A DNA stretch of 48,265 bases from Welwitschia mirabilis (GCA_051453625.1 JBOZIK010000001.1:39170526-39218790); one strand, 5' to 3'. Counted from the first letter of the stretch, positions 21,436-33,870 are shown. The notes: generated by a model from the letters alone, not told the origin. A program made the numbers and translations.

Positions 21436-23221
21436 GACTTTAAAATGGTTAGGTCCTTATCTTATTAAGAAATTACATTTTAATGACTTTGTTGAGATTT
21501 ATGACTTAACCACTAAAGAAATTTAGAAAGTTAATGAATAATGGTTGAAAATATACAAGCAACCTTCTGATCTAAACATGATAAAAGAACTAGTCTTATA
21601 GGTTCTCCTTAATCAAGAGGACTTTTTCCCTACCACTATTTGAATTTTCTCTTATCTTATTCTTATGAAGACCATTATGATATCACTTGATCATCTTTTA
21701 AAAATGACTTACATATTTATTTTATTTTGATGACTAGTCTTTGTACTTGAGAATTTTACAATGATAAGATTGAATTCACCCAATCTTAAGACATCCATAT
21801 GTCTATTAACTTCATTTTGAAGGAAGATGCTTTATTTATTATATTTTTCTTAATAATGAAAGGTCGTATATTGTTTAGGAATGTTATTTTCTATCTTTCA
21901 TCTTATTACTTCATCTTCATCGTTTGAAGTATTTGATCATGTGGAATTTATTTTTAATTAATATTAAAAAAATAAAAAGAAAATAAAAGAAGAGAAGAAA
22001 TAAGACCATAATGTCTTATATATAAGATAGCTTAAAATCATGGTCATCATGATGTCCTACCGCAAGTACACCCAGGCAAATTTTCTTAAGAGGAGCCTTT
22101 GGTAGTGTATATGGTAGCTATGGAAACTCCAATGAGAGGTTAATTGGTCATGCTTTATGGGTTCTTACTTCTCTGACTATAGTTGTACTTCCCTCATCAT
22201 TGATAGTAAAATAATAAAAAATTTGAGGCTATGGGATCAATGGTATTCCTAGTGTCATCATAGGCATTGCTTGTTTTCTAGACTCTTAGTCTTTTTACAT
22301 GATCATTTTATTTCTAAGAATTCAAGTGTTTATTTAAGATGTAATCAGGTGAGTTAATTTTTAAAAAACTCTTTAATCTTATCACTTATTGTTTAAAGCA
22401 TTTGATTTTTAGCATCATCATAACCGTTACCTTATCAAGTGGAACTTTACATATTTATACATTTAGTTATGCATTTTAAATTAAGTGAGGTTATGATTTT
22501 TCTCTAGGTATCTACTAGGCTAAAATTTAGGGTAGGTAGTCTATCCTTTTAATGTTTCTTACATCCATTTTTCTATTTTCATTCATTATTTAGTAAGCTA
22601 TTTCAAAGTCATTTTGATATTTTCTTATCATTTTAGAACCTTAACATTTAATAGTTTTATGCCTTAATTTTCAGTAAAGAGTTGATTTCTTGATTAGATG
22701 AGCTTTATTACAAATTTTGTAATGTTTATTTTTAGTCTTTTAGAGTCCTACACACTGTTCATAATCATTTATTTTGTTAAGGCACATTTGCTAGGCACTC
22801 ATAAATTTGCTTCATCTAGCTAACACATTTTCATTATTTACTCTTTTCATATTTTTCAGAATTCTTTCTAAATCTTTATTTTTCAAATCTGACATTTATA
22901 CACTTAGTTTTGCACTAAATTTATCAATTGTCAAAATTCAAAAACACCCATCATTCATCTTCTTATATGGACATACTAAACTTATCTCATTTCTTTGCTT
23001 CATTAGCCAATATGGGACGTATTCTTTTTCTCAGGAAAGGACAAGACTCATTTTCATAATTTTTATACCAATTTATAAGGTTATTTTGGAGCTTTCATCA
23101 AACATAATTTTTGCAATCTTCACTTCATACACATGATGTACTACATTTTATTCTACTATGTGATATGTTTTAGATTATTTGCAAGCCTATTTTATAACTT
23201 CCAAATTAAGTTTTAAAAGAT
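21436..23221 (+). repeat. Direct duplicate of integrase end plus 3' region of H (copy 2)
   Basis: About 1.8 kb, roughly 92 percent identical by eye to 19565-21335 and separated from it by a 100-N run. It begins with KWLGPYLIKKLHFNDFVEIY and shares the TAG before KVNE with copy 1, so both descend from an already broken sequence. The open frame 22807-23136 is not a recognisable protein. Confidence 0.75.
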
Positions 23222-23276
23222 AATTTAACTTAAAATTACAGTTTTTCATCTAGTTTTATCAGGGACTGATAAGGAT

Positions 23277-23289
23277 AAGTGTGGGACTA
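23277..23289 (+). promoter_or_regulatory. Polypurine tract of element H
   Basis: AAGTGTGGGACTA directly before the LTR start TGATGCAC. It is the same position and type as in I, F1 and F3. It marks 23290-24600 as the 3' LTR. Confidence 0.7.
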
Positions 23290-24600
23290 TGATGCACTAT
23301 CAAATTATATGTATTTGATGGGATGTTGTGAGCTATTTTTTAAGACATTTATATAGGTTTAGATGCAATTCTAAGGATTATGGGGAGTTGATGGATGATC
23401 ATAAAAACACATAATTCTTATCATATTTAAAGGTATTTCAAGCATATTTTGATTTCTAATGCTTGGGAAGAAGATCAATACTAAAGGCTAACTTCTCTTG
23501 AGTTATAAAGATAAGGATGACTATCATCTCCACTGTTATCCTCGTGATAGACAGGACGATAGCACTGCACAAGCTATATGGGATGCTGACATGGATAAGA
23601 GCTGGAACCAATGAAGTCTTCTTTCCTAAAGGTGTTGTTCCCATTATCATTCCCGTGACATAAAGGATAATAAATCATGACTCATCTATGTTCATCCCAG
23701 TTGTTATTTCCACAACAGTGAGGACGACAATTGAAATGGCTGGCTACGTTTCATTCATTTCATCTATTTCTTTCTCTGAATTGAGCACATTTTTTAGGGA
23801 ATTTTAAGTGATGTTTGTGATTTCTTTGCTATATAAATAAACTTTCCATTTGATCCTTCTATTAACTTTAGTGCACTAGAAATTCTCATGATAGGAGATT
23901 AAAGGGCATAAGATCTATCTTGTGTAGTTGCAGAAAGATGTTTCCTTAGTGTTAGGCTATGCATTTTGCATTGAAGTGTAGCTATTTTGTAATCTAGATA
24001 CTGATTTGATTTATAATATAAATTATGTTTCTTTTATTCATTAATACTCTTTAATATCCCTTATGATTTATGTTATTGTTAATTCAATGACAATCTCGTT
24101 AATGATGGGAATCTTAAGGGTAACTTTTGTTAAGGTTGATGATATTATTTTGGAAGCATTTTGCATTACATTCTATTTGATTTACTTGATATCCTATGTT
24201 AGTCTCAGTTAATAATAGTCTCCCTAGCTAATTTAGGTTATACAAGGCCAATCTTCCTAACAAGTTGATTCAGTAATCAGATAGGTATTCATCTAGATTA
24301 AGTGCATTTATATTGCATTACATGTTTATTTTCCTACATTATTCTTAAGTTTAGGATACAATATTTTCTTTGAAAATTAATTCTTCCCCTTCTCTTATAT
24401 TCCTTCAATAGGTTTACAACATTTGGATTACTCCCATTTATACTGGGTATGCTATATTTACAACATATATAAATTTTTGATTAATAGAATTTGGTAAAGA
24501 ATAAAAAGTTGAAAAATCATGCACTACAATAATGGCTATAAATTTGTAATTAATAAAATTTGATAAAAGATAGAAAGTTACAAAATTACATACTCCAACA
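23290..24600 (+). mobile_element. 3' LTR of gypsy element H
   Basis: Starts TGATGCACTATCAAATTATA after the polypurine tract and aligns with the 5' LTR 2290-3469. TATA-like box at 23830-23839. The end is placed at CTCCAACA (24600) because this follows the second of two ~69-bp tandem repeats (24466-24534 and 24535-24605) and gives a CA end. The next five bases, ATGAC (ATGGC in the duplicate copy), are a weak match to ATTGC before the 5' LTR. The LTR is about 1.31 kb, longer than the 1084 bp LTR of I, largely because of the tandem repeat. Confidence 0.75.
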
Positions 24601-24605
24601 ATGAC
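24466..24605 (+). repeat. ~69-bp tandem repeat (two units) at the LTR end
   Basis: Two successive units share TATAAATTTGTAATTAATA, then a GAAAGTT/AAAAGTT block and an ACTACAA/ACTCCAA end followed by ATGGC or ATGAC. The same pair is present in the duplicated LTR at 26157-26293. Confidence 0.7.
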
Positions 24606-25031
24606 ATAGAAGGCAATAAGAATGAAAATGAAGATAACAGCATTAAAAGCAGATCAAAAGTAATCAAGAAGGTTATCCTTCCAAGACACCACAAGACTAG
24701 AGGGGAAAAAAAGCATTAACAATTGATCATAGCTTTGTATGATCTAGATTTATCTAAGTCTACACTTAGAATCATTTTTTCACAAGCAGATATGTGGTAA
24801 ATTTAATCAAAAAAAACATGAAAATTCTACTTGAAATAAAAATATTAAAAAAACTCAATATCAGAAAGTTGAAAAAAAGAAAGTGATATTCAATTTACAA
24901 CACAAGAAAATGGAAATGCTCCAAGGATTTAACAATTCATCCAACTCTTCTCCTTTGCTCTAATGATTCTTGTATTCTAAAAATTGAATATTAAGTAAGC
25001 TCCACCTAAAAATTTGCTAATACCAAATGAT
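24601..25031. other. Flank after H 3' LTR (copy 1)
   Basis: AT-rich sequence without a recognisable gene. It is repeated at 26294-26712 with small changes and is cut by a 100-N run at 25032. It ends in a partial unit of the ~74-bp repeat described at 26698. Confidence 0.55.
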
Positions 25032-25131
25032 NNNNNNNNNNNNNNNNNNNNNNNNNNNNNNNNNNNNNNNNNNNNNNNNNNNNNNNNNNNNNNNNNNNNN
25101 NNNNNNNNNNNNNNNNNNNNNNNNNNNNNNN

Positions 25132-26293
25132 TTAGAAAGATAAGGAGGACTATCATCTCCACTGTTATCCCCATGATAGATAGGACGATAGCACTGTACA
25201 AGCTATATGGGATGCTGACATGGATGAGATCTGGAATCAATGAAGTCTTCTTTCCTAAAGGTGTTGTCCCCATTATCATCCCCATGACATAAAGGACAAT
25301 AAATCATAACTCATGTATAGTCATCCCAATTGTCATTTCCACGACAGTGAGGATGACAATTGAAATGGCTGGCCAACTTTCATTTATTTCATCTATTTTT
25401 TTCTTTGAATTGAGCACATTTTTTAGTGAATTTTAAGTGATGGTTGTGCTTTATTTGCTGTATAAATAAACCCTCTCTTTAATCCTTCTATCAATTTTAA
25501 TGCACTAGAAATTCTCATGATAAGAGATTAAAGGGCATAAGATCTATTTTGTGTAGTTGAAGAAAGACGTTTCCTTGGTGTTGGGCTATGCATTTTGCAT
25601 TGAAGTGTAGCTATTTTGTAATCTAGATACTGGTTTGATTTATAATATAAATTATGTTTCTTTTATTCCTTAATACTCTTTAATATCCCTTATGATTTAT
25701 GTTATTCTTGATTCAATGACAATCTCGTTAATGATGGGGATCTTAAGGGTAACCTTTATTAAGGTTAATAATATTATTTTGGAAGCATTTTGCATTACAT
25801 TCTATTTGATTTACTTGATAGCCTATGTTAGTCTCAGTTAGCAATAGTCTCCCTAGCTAATTTAGGTTATACAGGGTCAATCTTCCTAACAAGTTGATTC
25901 AGTNNNNNNNNNNATTAGTTTGGAATCATTTTGCATTACATTCTATTTGATCTTCCTAACAAGTTGATTTAGTAATCGGATAGGTGTTCATCTAGATTAA
26001 GTGCATTTACATTACATTGCATGTTTATTTTCCTACATCATTCTTAAGTTTAGGATACAATATTTTCTTTGAAAATTAATTCTTCCCCTTCTCTCATATG
26101 CCTTCAATAGGTTTACAACATTTGGGTTACTCCCATTTATACTGGTATGCTATATTTACAACATATATAAATTTGTAATTAATAGAATTTGGTAAAGAAC
26201 AAAAAGTTGAAAAATCATGCACTACAATAATGGCTATAAATTTGTAATTAATAAGATTCGATAAAGGATAGAAAGTTGCAAAATTACATACTA
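25132..26293 (+). mobile_element. Duplicate of H 3' LTR, start missing
   Basis: Repeats 23505-24605, without the first ~215 bases, right after a 100-N run. TATA-like box at 25459-25468. A 10-N run at 25904-25913 is followed by about 60 bases that repeat sequence from before the run, so the join there is doubtful. With the following flank the duplicated unit is about 1.5 kb (23505-25031 versus 25132-26712). Confidence 0.75.
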
Positions 26294-26697
26294 CAACTAT
26301 GGCATAGAAAGCAGTAAGAATGAAAATGAAGATAATAGCATTAAAAGTAGATCAAAAGTAATCAAGAACATTATCATTCCAAGACTCCACAAGACTAGAG
26401 GAAAAAAATTAACAATTCATCATAGCTTTGTATGATCTAGATTTATCTAAGTCTACACATAGAATCATTCTTTCACAAGTAGATATGTGGTAAATTTAAA
26501 CCAAAAAAACATGAAAATTCTACTTGAAATAAACATTTAAACAAAACTCAAAATCAGAAGTTAAAAAGAAGAAAGTGATCTTCAATTAGCAACATAAGGA
26601 AATGGAAATGCTCCAAGGATTTTACAATTCATCCAACTCTCCTCCTTTGCTCTAATGATTCCTGTATTTTAAAAATTGAATATTAAGTGAGATCCAA

Positions 26698-26900
26698 CTA
26701 AAAATTTGCTAATATCAAATGATTGTGCAATAACAATAAAAGAATAAAACACACTTAGAATTAGTCCTATCTAAATATTACTAATGTCAAATTAATATGT
26801 AATAACAATGAAAGAATTTAAATTAATTATAGAAATGGTTCTACCTAAATATTACTAATACCAAATGACTTTGTACATTAATAATGAAAGGGCTTAAACC
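26698..26900. repeat. ~74-bp tandem repeat (three units)
   Basis: Three diverged units start at 26698, 26771 and 26845. Each has CTAAA-A-TT-CTAATA, then TCAAAT/CCAAAT and ATAACAATGAAAG-like sequence. A partial first unit also precedes the gap at 25032. No coding sense. Confidence 0.6.
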
Positions 26901-27899
26901 AATTCTTAGATTAAAATCTAAAAGAATAATACATTACATTTATAAAGGAGGAGAAAAAAATAGCTCCTCAACTAAACTTAGTTCATTCTGTCCCCAAGAA
27001 AGAGTACTAAAGCACTATGATGTCCTAACCTCTAAGACTTTTCCATATTAAGCTAATTAAAAAAATTTATAATGGACACTCATGACCCTTTTATAGATAA
27101 GGAAAGGTTTGGGAAGTTACATCATTATTGCATTAAGTGATGGTTACATAAGGGGGGTTATTTAAGGGTGGTTACATATGGAAGAAGTTACAAGTTGTTT
27201 GGCATGTACCCATAAAGAGGATTCCTTTATCTTCAAGTGTAAACATTATGATGATGTATTCTTTGACTATTGATGATGCTATCAACAGATGCCATGTCAT
27301 GTTTTTTTCATATGATCATCTTTGTTATCATCACATGTTCCTACCATATGTTAATTTATACTTTCATTAAGTATCATTAGAATATAGTGTTAAATCTGAT
27401 TTATGTCTGACTAAGACAGTAAGTGTAGAATGCTTAATCCTCAAAAAAGGTATAGAAACATGATTTGGTTGACATTCTGCCTTATAAAGTTAGTGATGTT
27501 AGTAGTCCTATCTAGTGTCACCAATGTTTAATGTTAAAGTTTGATAATTTTATGCATAGATCTTCTAAAGGTTGTAATATATTTGCTTATGTTAAGGGAA
27601 GTCCATATTTTCATGAAAAAGTAATGAAAAGGGACTAAACATTAATATGTGATAATAACATTAATTTAAGGTTTTTCCTATGCTAAATTAATAAATTATG
27701 CTTGCTTATAATATCAATTTTGACATGTAAACACACTCTGTAACTAGTCTTTTGCTAGTCCCTTAGTAAAACATTAATGAAGAAATGGTGACATGGAAAA
27801 ATTGAGCAAGTGAAAATGGCAAGCAAGGAAATGATATGATTTTTTTAAATATTTTTTATCAATTTTTAGTAATTTAAGGCATCAACATTAAAAAAAAAT
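26901..27899. other. AT-rich DNA, nothing recognised
   Basis: No conserved coding motif on either strand and no match that I can see to the gypsy or copia families in this window. Confidence 0.4.
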
Positions 27900-29120
27900 C
27901 TATGAAAATAGATGTCATGTACTCTAATCAAAATTGGATTTTATTTTCAAAGTTACAAAAGCAGGAAATTTAATACAAGGCTTTTGAGAATAAGTTAATT
28001 ACATGGCTAGCAAATTATTTGATGTAAGTATTTAGGGAAAACCACATTGCAAATTAAGGGAAAATAAAGCTTAAATTATAATGAAAATCCATCATCTATT
28101 AATTAGGAAGATAGAGTACCTAAGCTAATGGCCATATTTATTGAAAATTTCTCAAATTTTATTCTAACTTTAAATGTGTTACATTATTAATCAAATAAGA
28201 TATCATCTAAGTAAAATTGTAACTCAACAAAAATTAATTAAGTAAAGCTTCAAGTATATAGGTTAAAGAAAAGTAAACAAATAAGCATCTTCTAATTCCA
28301 TCTTTTTCATTTCAAGCTTCTTTTTTACAATCATGCTTTATTCCTTGATTTAAGCATTTTAATCTAATTAGACATTTAGTGTTATAACATCTCCTTTCAA
28401 CAAAGTTAAACATGTTAATTTATAAAAGAGTTAGTATTGCATTTTCAGTAAGCATTTACAACCCCAATGGAGTTAAACATGTCATAAATAAATCATTAGA
28501 GTTATATTGTTAGTGAGCAATCATAGCCTCAATGTAGTTAACTAAACCCAATTTTGAATTATTACTAAATAATGTGCTTTTGAAGAAGAGATATTTTTAT
28601 TTTATTTTTAATCATCATTCTCATATTCAATACATTTTTATGCACATAAAAAGATCATTAGCTCATTAGCCTAATTAAGATAATTCTTATCCCCATAAAA
28701 TTCTTAGAATAATTAACTTAGCATGAAATCAAATTTCACCTTAATTAAATCATATTTTTCTATTAGGATACCTTGAGTGGAACTAAAACTTAATAAGTTA
28801 ACTTGAAAATAAGTAAAACCTTTTCTCAAAAAACTACAAGTAAACTTAAATTCTACCTAGTTTAAAATTACAACCAATTACTTCTTAATGGTTTATTCCA
28901 ATTAAGGGCTATCAACTAGGATCATCTAATCTTAAGAAGTTATAGATGGATAGAAGTAGGGGGTGGTTGGTGAATTTTATTAAATGGAATAAAAATGGAA
29001 GGGATAGAAAGAGGGGTTGAGGCAATGATGCTTTATTTGATGAAGTGAGTGGTATTTGTGGTTTCATACCTGAAATTGTTTATGTTTATGATTATATAGG
29101 TGGAGTGCTTAGATGGTCTA
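27900..29120. repeat. Unclassified dispersed repeat R, copy 1
   Basis: A diverged relative of 32860-33700 in the same orientation. The clearest shared part is around 28380-28560: AAATAAATCATTAGAG, then a GCAATCATAGCC block and AATGTAGTTAACTAAACCC, followed further on by a TCATTAGCTCATTAGCCTAA segment near 28647. Within it a ~65-bp motif occurs twice in tandem. No protein is readable. It could be an LTR or non-coding part of another, older element. Confidence 0.5.
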
Positions 29121-29235
29121 AGGCATGAAAGGGCATCAAGAACTAAATTTTTAAAATCTTTAATTTTTTAAATCAAAATTTATTATAAAAATAAAATTCA
29201 TAATAAAATAAAAGCCTAATTTAAAATCATGCAAA

Positions 29236-29882
29236 GAAGCGAAATTTCGGGTAGGTAGGCTATCTTCTTTATGTTGCCTTATGTCCATTCTTTTTGTTTT
29301 CTTTTGTTGTTCTGTTAATTATTGCAAAGTTATTTCCATATTTTCTTATCATTTTGGGACCTTAAAATTTAATGCTTTTCTTACCTAGTTTGCAATAAAG
29401 AATTGAATTTCCTTAATAATTTTGTGATGTCTATTTTTTAGTCTTTTAAAGTTTTCAACACTGCTCATAATCATTTTATGATGAAACATTTTTTTTTTAC
29501 TTGTTAGAATATTTGATACATTTATATTTTTTAACTTGACATTTATTTACTCAGCTTTGCACTTAATTTAAAAATTTTTCCAAATTCAAAATCACCCAAC
29601 ATCTACCTTCTCATTTCCATCTACTTCTTTGCTTTATTATCCAATATGAAACATATTATTTTTATTAAGGGGTACAGGACCCATTTTCATGGTTCAGTTT
29701 CATAAAATTTTAATTTATTTCAAAGCTTCCATAAGACATGATGCATAACTTATTATTTTACTATGATATGTGTTTTATGAGCATGTTTTATAATTTTCAG
29801 ATTTATTTTTTTAAAATTGGCTCACATTTGTGGTTTTTCACTGGTTTTTATCAGGGATTGACAAAGACTAAGTGGGTGGCTA
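29236..29882 (+). mobile_element. 3' internal end of gypsy fragment F1, with polypurine tract
   Basis: Starts at GGGTAGGTAGGCTATC and follows the H 3' non-coding region (20641-23276) on the same strand, ending with an AAGTGGGTGGCTA purine tract before the LTR at 29883. Everything upstream of this part is missing, so F1 is a 5'-truncated copy. The open frame 29822-30028 on the minus strand is antisense to LTR sequence and not a gene. Confidence 0.65.
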
Positions 29883-31560
29883 TCATGTGCTATCAATTTG
29901 TGTGTATTTGATGGGGTTTTATGAGCTATTTTATAGGACTTTAACGTAGGTTTAGATGCAATTTTGAGGATTTTGGAGAATCGATGGAAGATCTTAGAAA
30001 CATGTAACTCTTGGATAATTAGAGACATTTAAAGCATATTCTAATACACTTGGCTTTAAAAGAAGATTACTAATGGAAAAGGCTACCTTTTCCTCACTTA
30101 GATGAACAAATAATACTATAATATCCTCTGTTTTCCCCATAATAGGTAGGATGATGACATCACACATGCCACATTGGATGTTAATAAGGACTGGAGTTGG
30201 AATTGCTAAATCATGCTTTGTAAAAGGCTATCATCTGGATGATAGACAGGACAACCACTATAATGTCTGATCCATTGTTTTCTTAATCCTCTCCATGATC
30301 TCCAGTCTGACACTGTAATNNNNNNNNNNNNNNNNNNNNNNNNNNNNNNNNNNNNNNNNNNNNNNNNNNNNNNNNNNNNNNNNNNNNNNNNNNNNNNNNN
30401 NNNNNNNNNNNNNNNNNNNNNNNNNNNNNNNNNNNNNNNNNNNNNNNNNNNNNNNNNNNNNNNNNNNNNNNNNNNNNNNNNNNNNNNNNNNNNNNNNNNN
30501 NNNNNNNNNNNNNNNNNNNNNNNNNNNNNNNNNNNNNNNNNNNNNNNNNNNNNNNNNNNNNNNNNNNNNNNNNNNNNNNNNNNNNNNNNNNNNNNNNNNN
30601 NNNNNNNNNNNNNNNNNNNNNNNNNNNNNNNNNNNNNNNNNNNNNNNNNNNNNNNNNNNNNNNNNNNNNNNNNNNNNNNNNNNNNNNNNNNNNNNNNNNN
30701 NNNNNNNNNNNNNNNNNNNNNNNNNNNNNNNNNNNNNNNNNNNNNNNNNNNNNNNNNNNNNNNNNNNNNNNNNNNNNNNNNNNNNNNNNNNNNNNNNNNN
30801 NNNNNNNNNNNNNNNNNNNNNNNNNNNNNNNNNNNNNNNNNNNNNNNNNNNNNNNNNNNNNNNNNNNNNNNNNNNNNNNNNNNNNNNNNNNNNNNNNNNN
30901 NNNNNNNNNNNNNNNNNNNNNNNNNNNNNNNNNNNNNNNNNNNNNNNNNNNNNNNNNNNNNNNNNNNNNNNNNNNNNNNNNNNNNNNNNNNNNNNNNNNN
31001 NNNNNNNNNNNNNNNNNNNNNNNNNNNNNNNNNNNNNNNNNNNNNNNNNNNNNNNNNNNNNNNNNNNNNNNNNNNNNNNNNNNNNNNNNNNNNNNNNATG
31101 ATAAGAGATTGAAGAGTGAAAGATCCATATCAAAAGTTGTAGAAAGATGTTCCCTTGGTGAAGGGCTATGCATCCTCCATTAAGGTTTGGCTATTTCGTA
31201 GCCTAGATGTTGATTTCTTTTAATATAAAACTCTATTTTCATTCATGCATATAGTTTTATTAGATGTTCCTTATGATTTATATTACCATTAATCCGATGA
31301 CAATTTTATTTGTGATATAGTTCTTAAAGGCACCCTTTGTTAAGGCTAAAAGAAATTAGTTTAGATTCATTTTGCATTTCATTTATCTTCATTTGCATTC
31401 GCATCTACATTGCATCTTTATTTCCTTCATTATTATTTAATTTTGATTATAATATTCTTTATAAAAATTAATTCTTATTCTCCTATCATAAGTCTTCAAT
31501 GAGATAAGACATTTGGGTTACTTCCATTCATACTAGAGTGCACATGTAAAAATATGCATT
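29883..31560 (+). mobile_element. LTR of gypsy fragment F1 (gap 30320-31097)
   Basis: Starts TCATGTGCTATCAATTTG (ancestral TG changed to TC) and follows the family LTR through GTATTTGATGGGGTTTTATG. Two copies of the palindrome motif are at 30127-30157 and about 30230-30256. After a 778-N run it continues with GAAGGGCTATGCATCCTCC and the terminal region to about 31560. The end is not sharply defined. Confidence 0.7.
30320..31097. other. Assembly gap (778 N)
   Basis: Run of N inside the F1 LTR. Long open frames drawn through it are artefacts. Confidence 0.99.
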
Positions 31561-32859
31561 GCAATAGACCCCTTAAAATCCAATCCTGATTCTTACACTT
31601 ACTTAGTTAGGTAATATTTTTAGTGTAATGGTCTTAATAAGTATCCTATCCTATCTCTCAAAGTCTAGGATGTGAGATAAGGCATTATTGATTAGGTCTA
31701 AAGCTAGGCAAGAGAAGAGAAGATTACTCTTGTGGTTCATAATAATGTTAAATGGTTTACTATATTAGATACTTCTAATCATGTCAAAGTGACTACCATA
31801 GACATTGGTTACATAGGATGTAGATAAAACATTTCAAATGAGAAATCTAAAAAGTGCAAGTTGGTTCTTGTAGAAGTACTTGCAAGGTAGGAATCCTTTT
31901 CTGTTTTATGTGTATTTAACATTTAGAGTAATACAATAATAGATAAAGGATTTCATAAGCATATAAGGCAAACTATTATGGTACTCAACTCCTAACTTCT
32001 ACATAACTAAGTAAAATAATAAAGGAAGTGTGTTAAACATAGTCATGGATTACCCAAGAATCATCTTCATCAATTTTTGAATTCTTATAAAATTATAAAA
32101 TGGCCTTTGAAAATTATCATATTATATCCTCCTTTACTTGAATTTTGTCAAGGTAGAAGAGTGCAAACAAAGCAAGGAATGATGAAACTATGTATTCTTT
32201 TAAAAAAATGTCTAGTCTTCCACTCATGATGACCTAAAATAATAGAATAAAAGAAATAAAAAGATATGAAAATAAAATAAAAATAAAAATGCAAGTTAAA
32301 AATGTGAAAAATGAAATGAAAGAAGAATAGATAGATTTTAGATATGAAAATATACTCATCAATGAACTATGAATCAAGAGGAATATAAAATAGCATCATA
32401 AGAGAAAGTCAAATACACTAAAAAAGAGTAGATGATGGTACTAGTAAGGGCGGATGATACTACCAGTAGATTGTGGAGACATGGCTTAGATGAACTTAAA
32501 AAGGGTTATAATAGTATGAACGTTAACAATAACTATGAGTACTTCATAAGGATGATTTAAAAATCATGGGTTTTATAATAAGTAAATAAAATAAAAATAG
32601 TTGGATGATTAGATCTTATCAATGGTTTAGAATGATTTTATCTTATATCTAGACATTGATACATGGGTTAAATCACATAAAACATATGTTTTTATTAGTG
32701 TTCTTCTTAAAAGAAAAATAAAAGGGTTATAGCTTTAAAATGGATGATAAAAGTGAGTGAAAATGTGATGAAATAAAGGAATGAAATAACAAATCCTATT
32801 ATGCACCTTATGAATAAATGAAACAAGATGAAGTCAAGCTAATGGTCTTATTAATTTGC
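31561..32859. other. AT-rich DNA, nothing recognised
   Basis: No family motif is readable on either strand. A purine-rich stretch with AAAATAAAAATAAAAATG lies near 32270. Confidence 0.4.
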
Positions 32860-33870
32860 GTAATGTTAAATGGATGTTTTACCAAGATAAAGAAAATTCT
32901 AAATTAGAAAATGTTTGTAACTTTACAACTAGCCAAAGAAACTTAAATTCAATTATTAAAATAAGCAAAGAAAATATCTCTCCAATTGTATCTTAATTTC
33001 ATTATTTTTCCTTCTTCTTCCATGGGCATCTAAGTTTCAAGAATTTGATCATATTGAGAATTTAGTATTGTGATACTTTCTTCTAATAGATTTAACATGA
33101 TATATAAAAAGGATTTATTGCTACATTTCCATCACGTTTCTATAGCCCTAATGTAGATGAATGTATCACAAATAAATCATTAGAGCTACATTTCTAAGAG
33201 GTGTCTATAGCTCTAATGTAGTTAACTAAACCCAATAGAAATGATCATAACAATTTACTAAATAGATTCAAGATTTTTCTTCATTTTCTTTACTCTTTAC
33301 TCACTTTCTCTCTCTCTTTCATTAGATATATATATATCTATAGCATACATGAAAGATATCATTAGCTTATTAGCCTAATAGATAAATAATCTCATCCTCA
33401 CGGGTGCTTTAAAATAAAAGAAATAAGATGAAGGAAGAACATCAATTTTTTCCTTGATTCTAAATTGGATATCTCTAAATGCATGTAAATATTAATAAAG
33501 AAGTTAAAGCTTCAAAGAACTAGCTAATGTAAAAGCAAAAACCTAAGCTTTGAAAAAGTTAATGATTTCTTTATTTGTGAATTAAAAGAAAGACTATTAG
33601 TTAGGATCAGTAAGTCTTATTAACTCATAAGATTATGAAATGAGTGGATAAAATGTAGGTAATGAAGGTTTATATGAAGGTAATTTAGATGGATGAAAGT
33701 GGCTAAAGTATAGGTTATGTAAATGGAAATGATTAGGATTTTCCACAAAAAAATCATTCTTAAATACATAAAGGCTTTTCATAGTTTGATCCAAGTATCC
33801 CAAGGCTAGAGTGGGTAAATTCAATTGAAATTCATTTAATAAAATCAACTTAGAATTATAATATTAGTGT
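32860..33870. repeat. Unclassified dispersed repeat R, copy 2
   Basis: Counterpart of 27900-29120. The core near 33120-33235 carries two tandem units of ~60-68 bp containing CTACATTTC and CTATAG-CC/CTCTAATGTAG, ending in TAGTTAACTAAACCC as in copy 1. Simple CT and AT runs occur at 33300-33340. The open frame 33633-33848 on the minus strand has no recognisable domain. Confidence 0.5.

Noticed and set aside
22807-23136. 109-residue frame in the H 3' region, considered as an env-like gene
   Set aside because: No signal peptide, transmembrane pattern or family motif, and the other copy (about 20920-21250) does not keep the frame.
24601-24625. Possible second primer-binding site after the H 3' LTR (ATGGCATAG in the duplicate copy)
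   Set aside because: Only the first four bases fit the tRNA-Asp site, and the polypurine tract before the LTR marks it as a 3' LTR, so no primer site is expected.
33633-33848. 71-residue minus-strand frame in repeat R
   Set aside because: No domain and not conserved in the R copy at 27900-29120.
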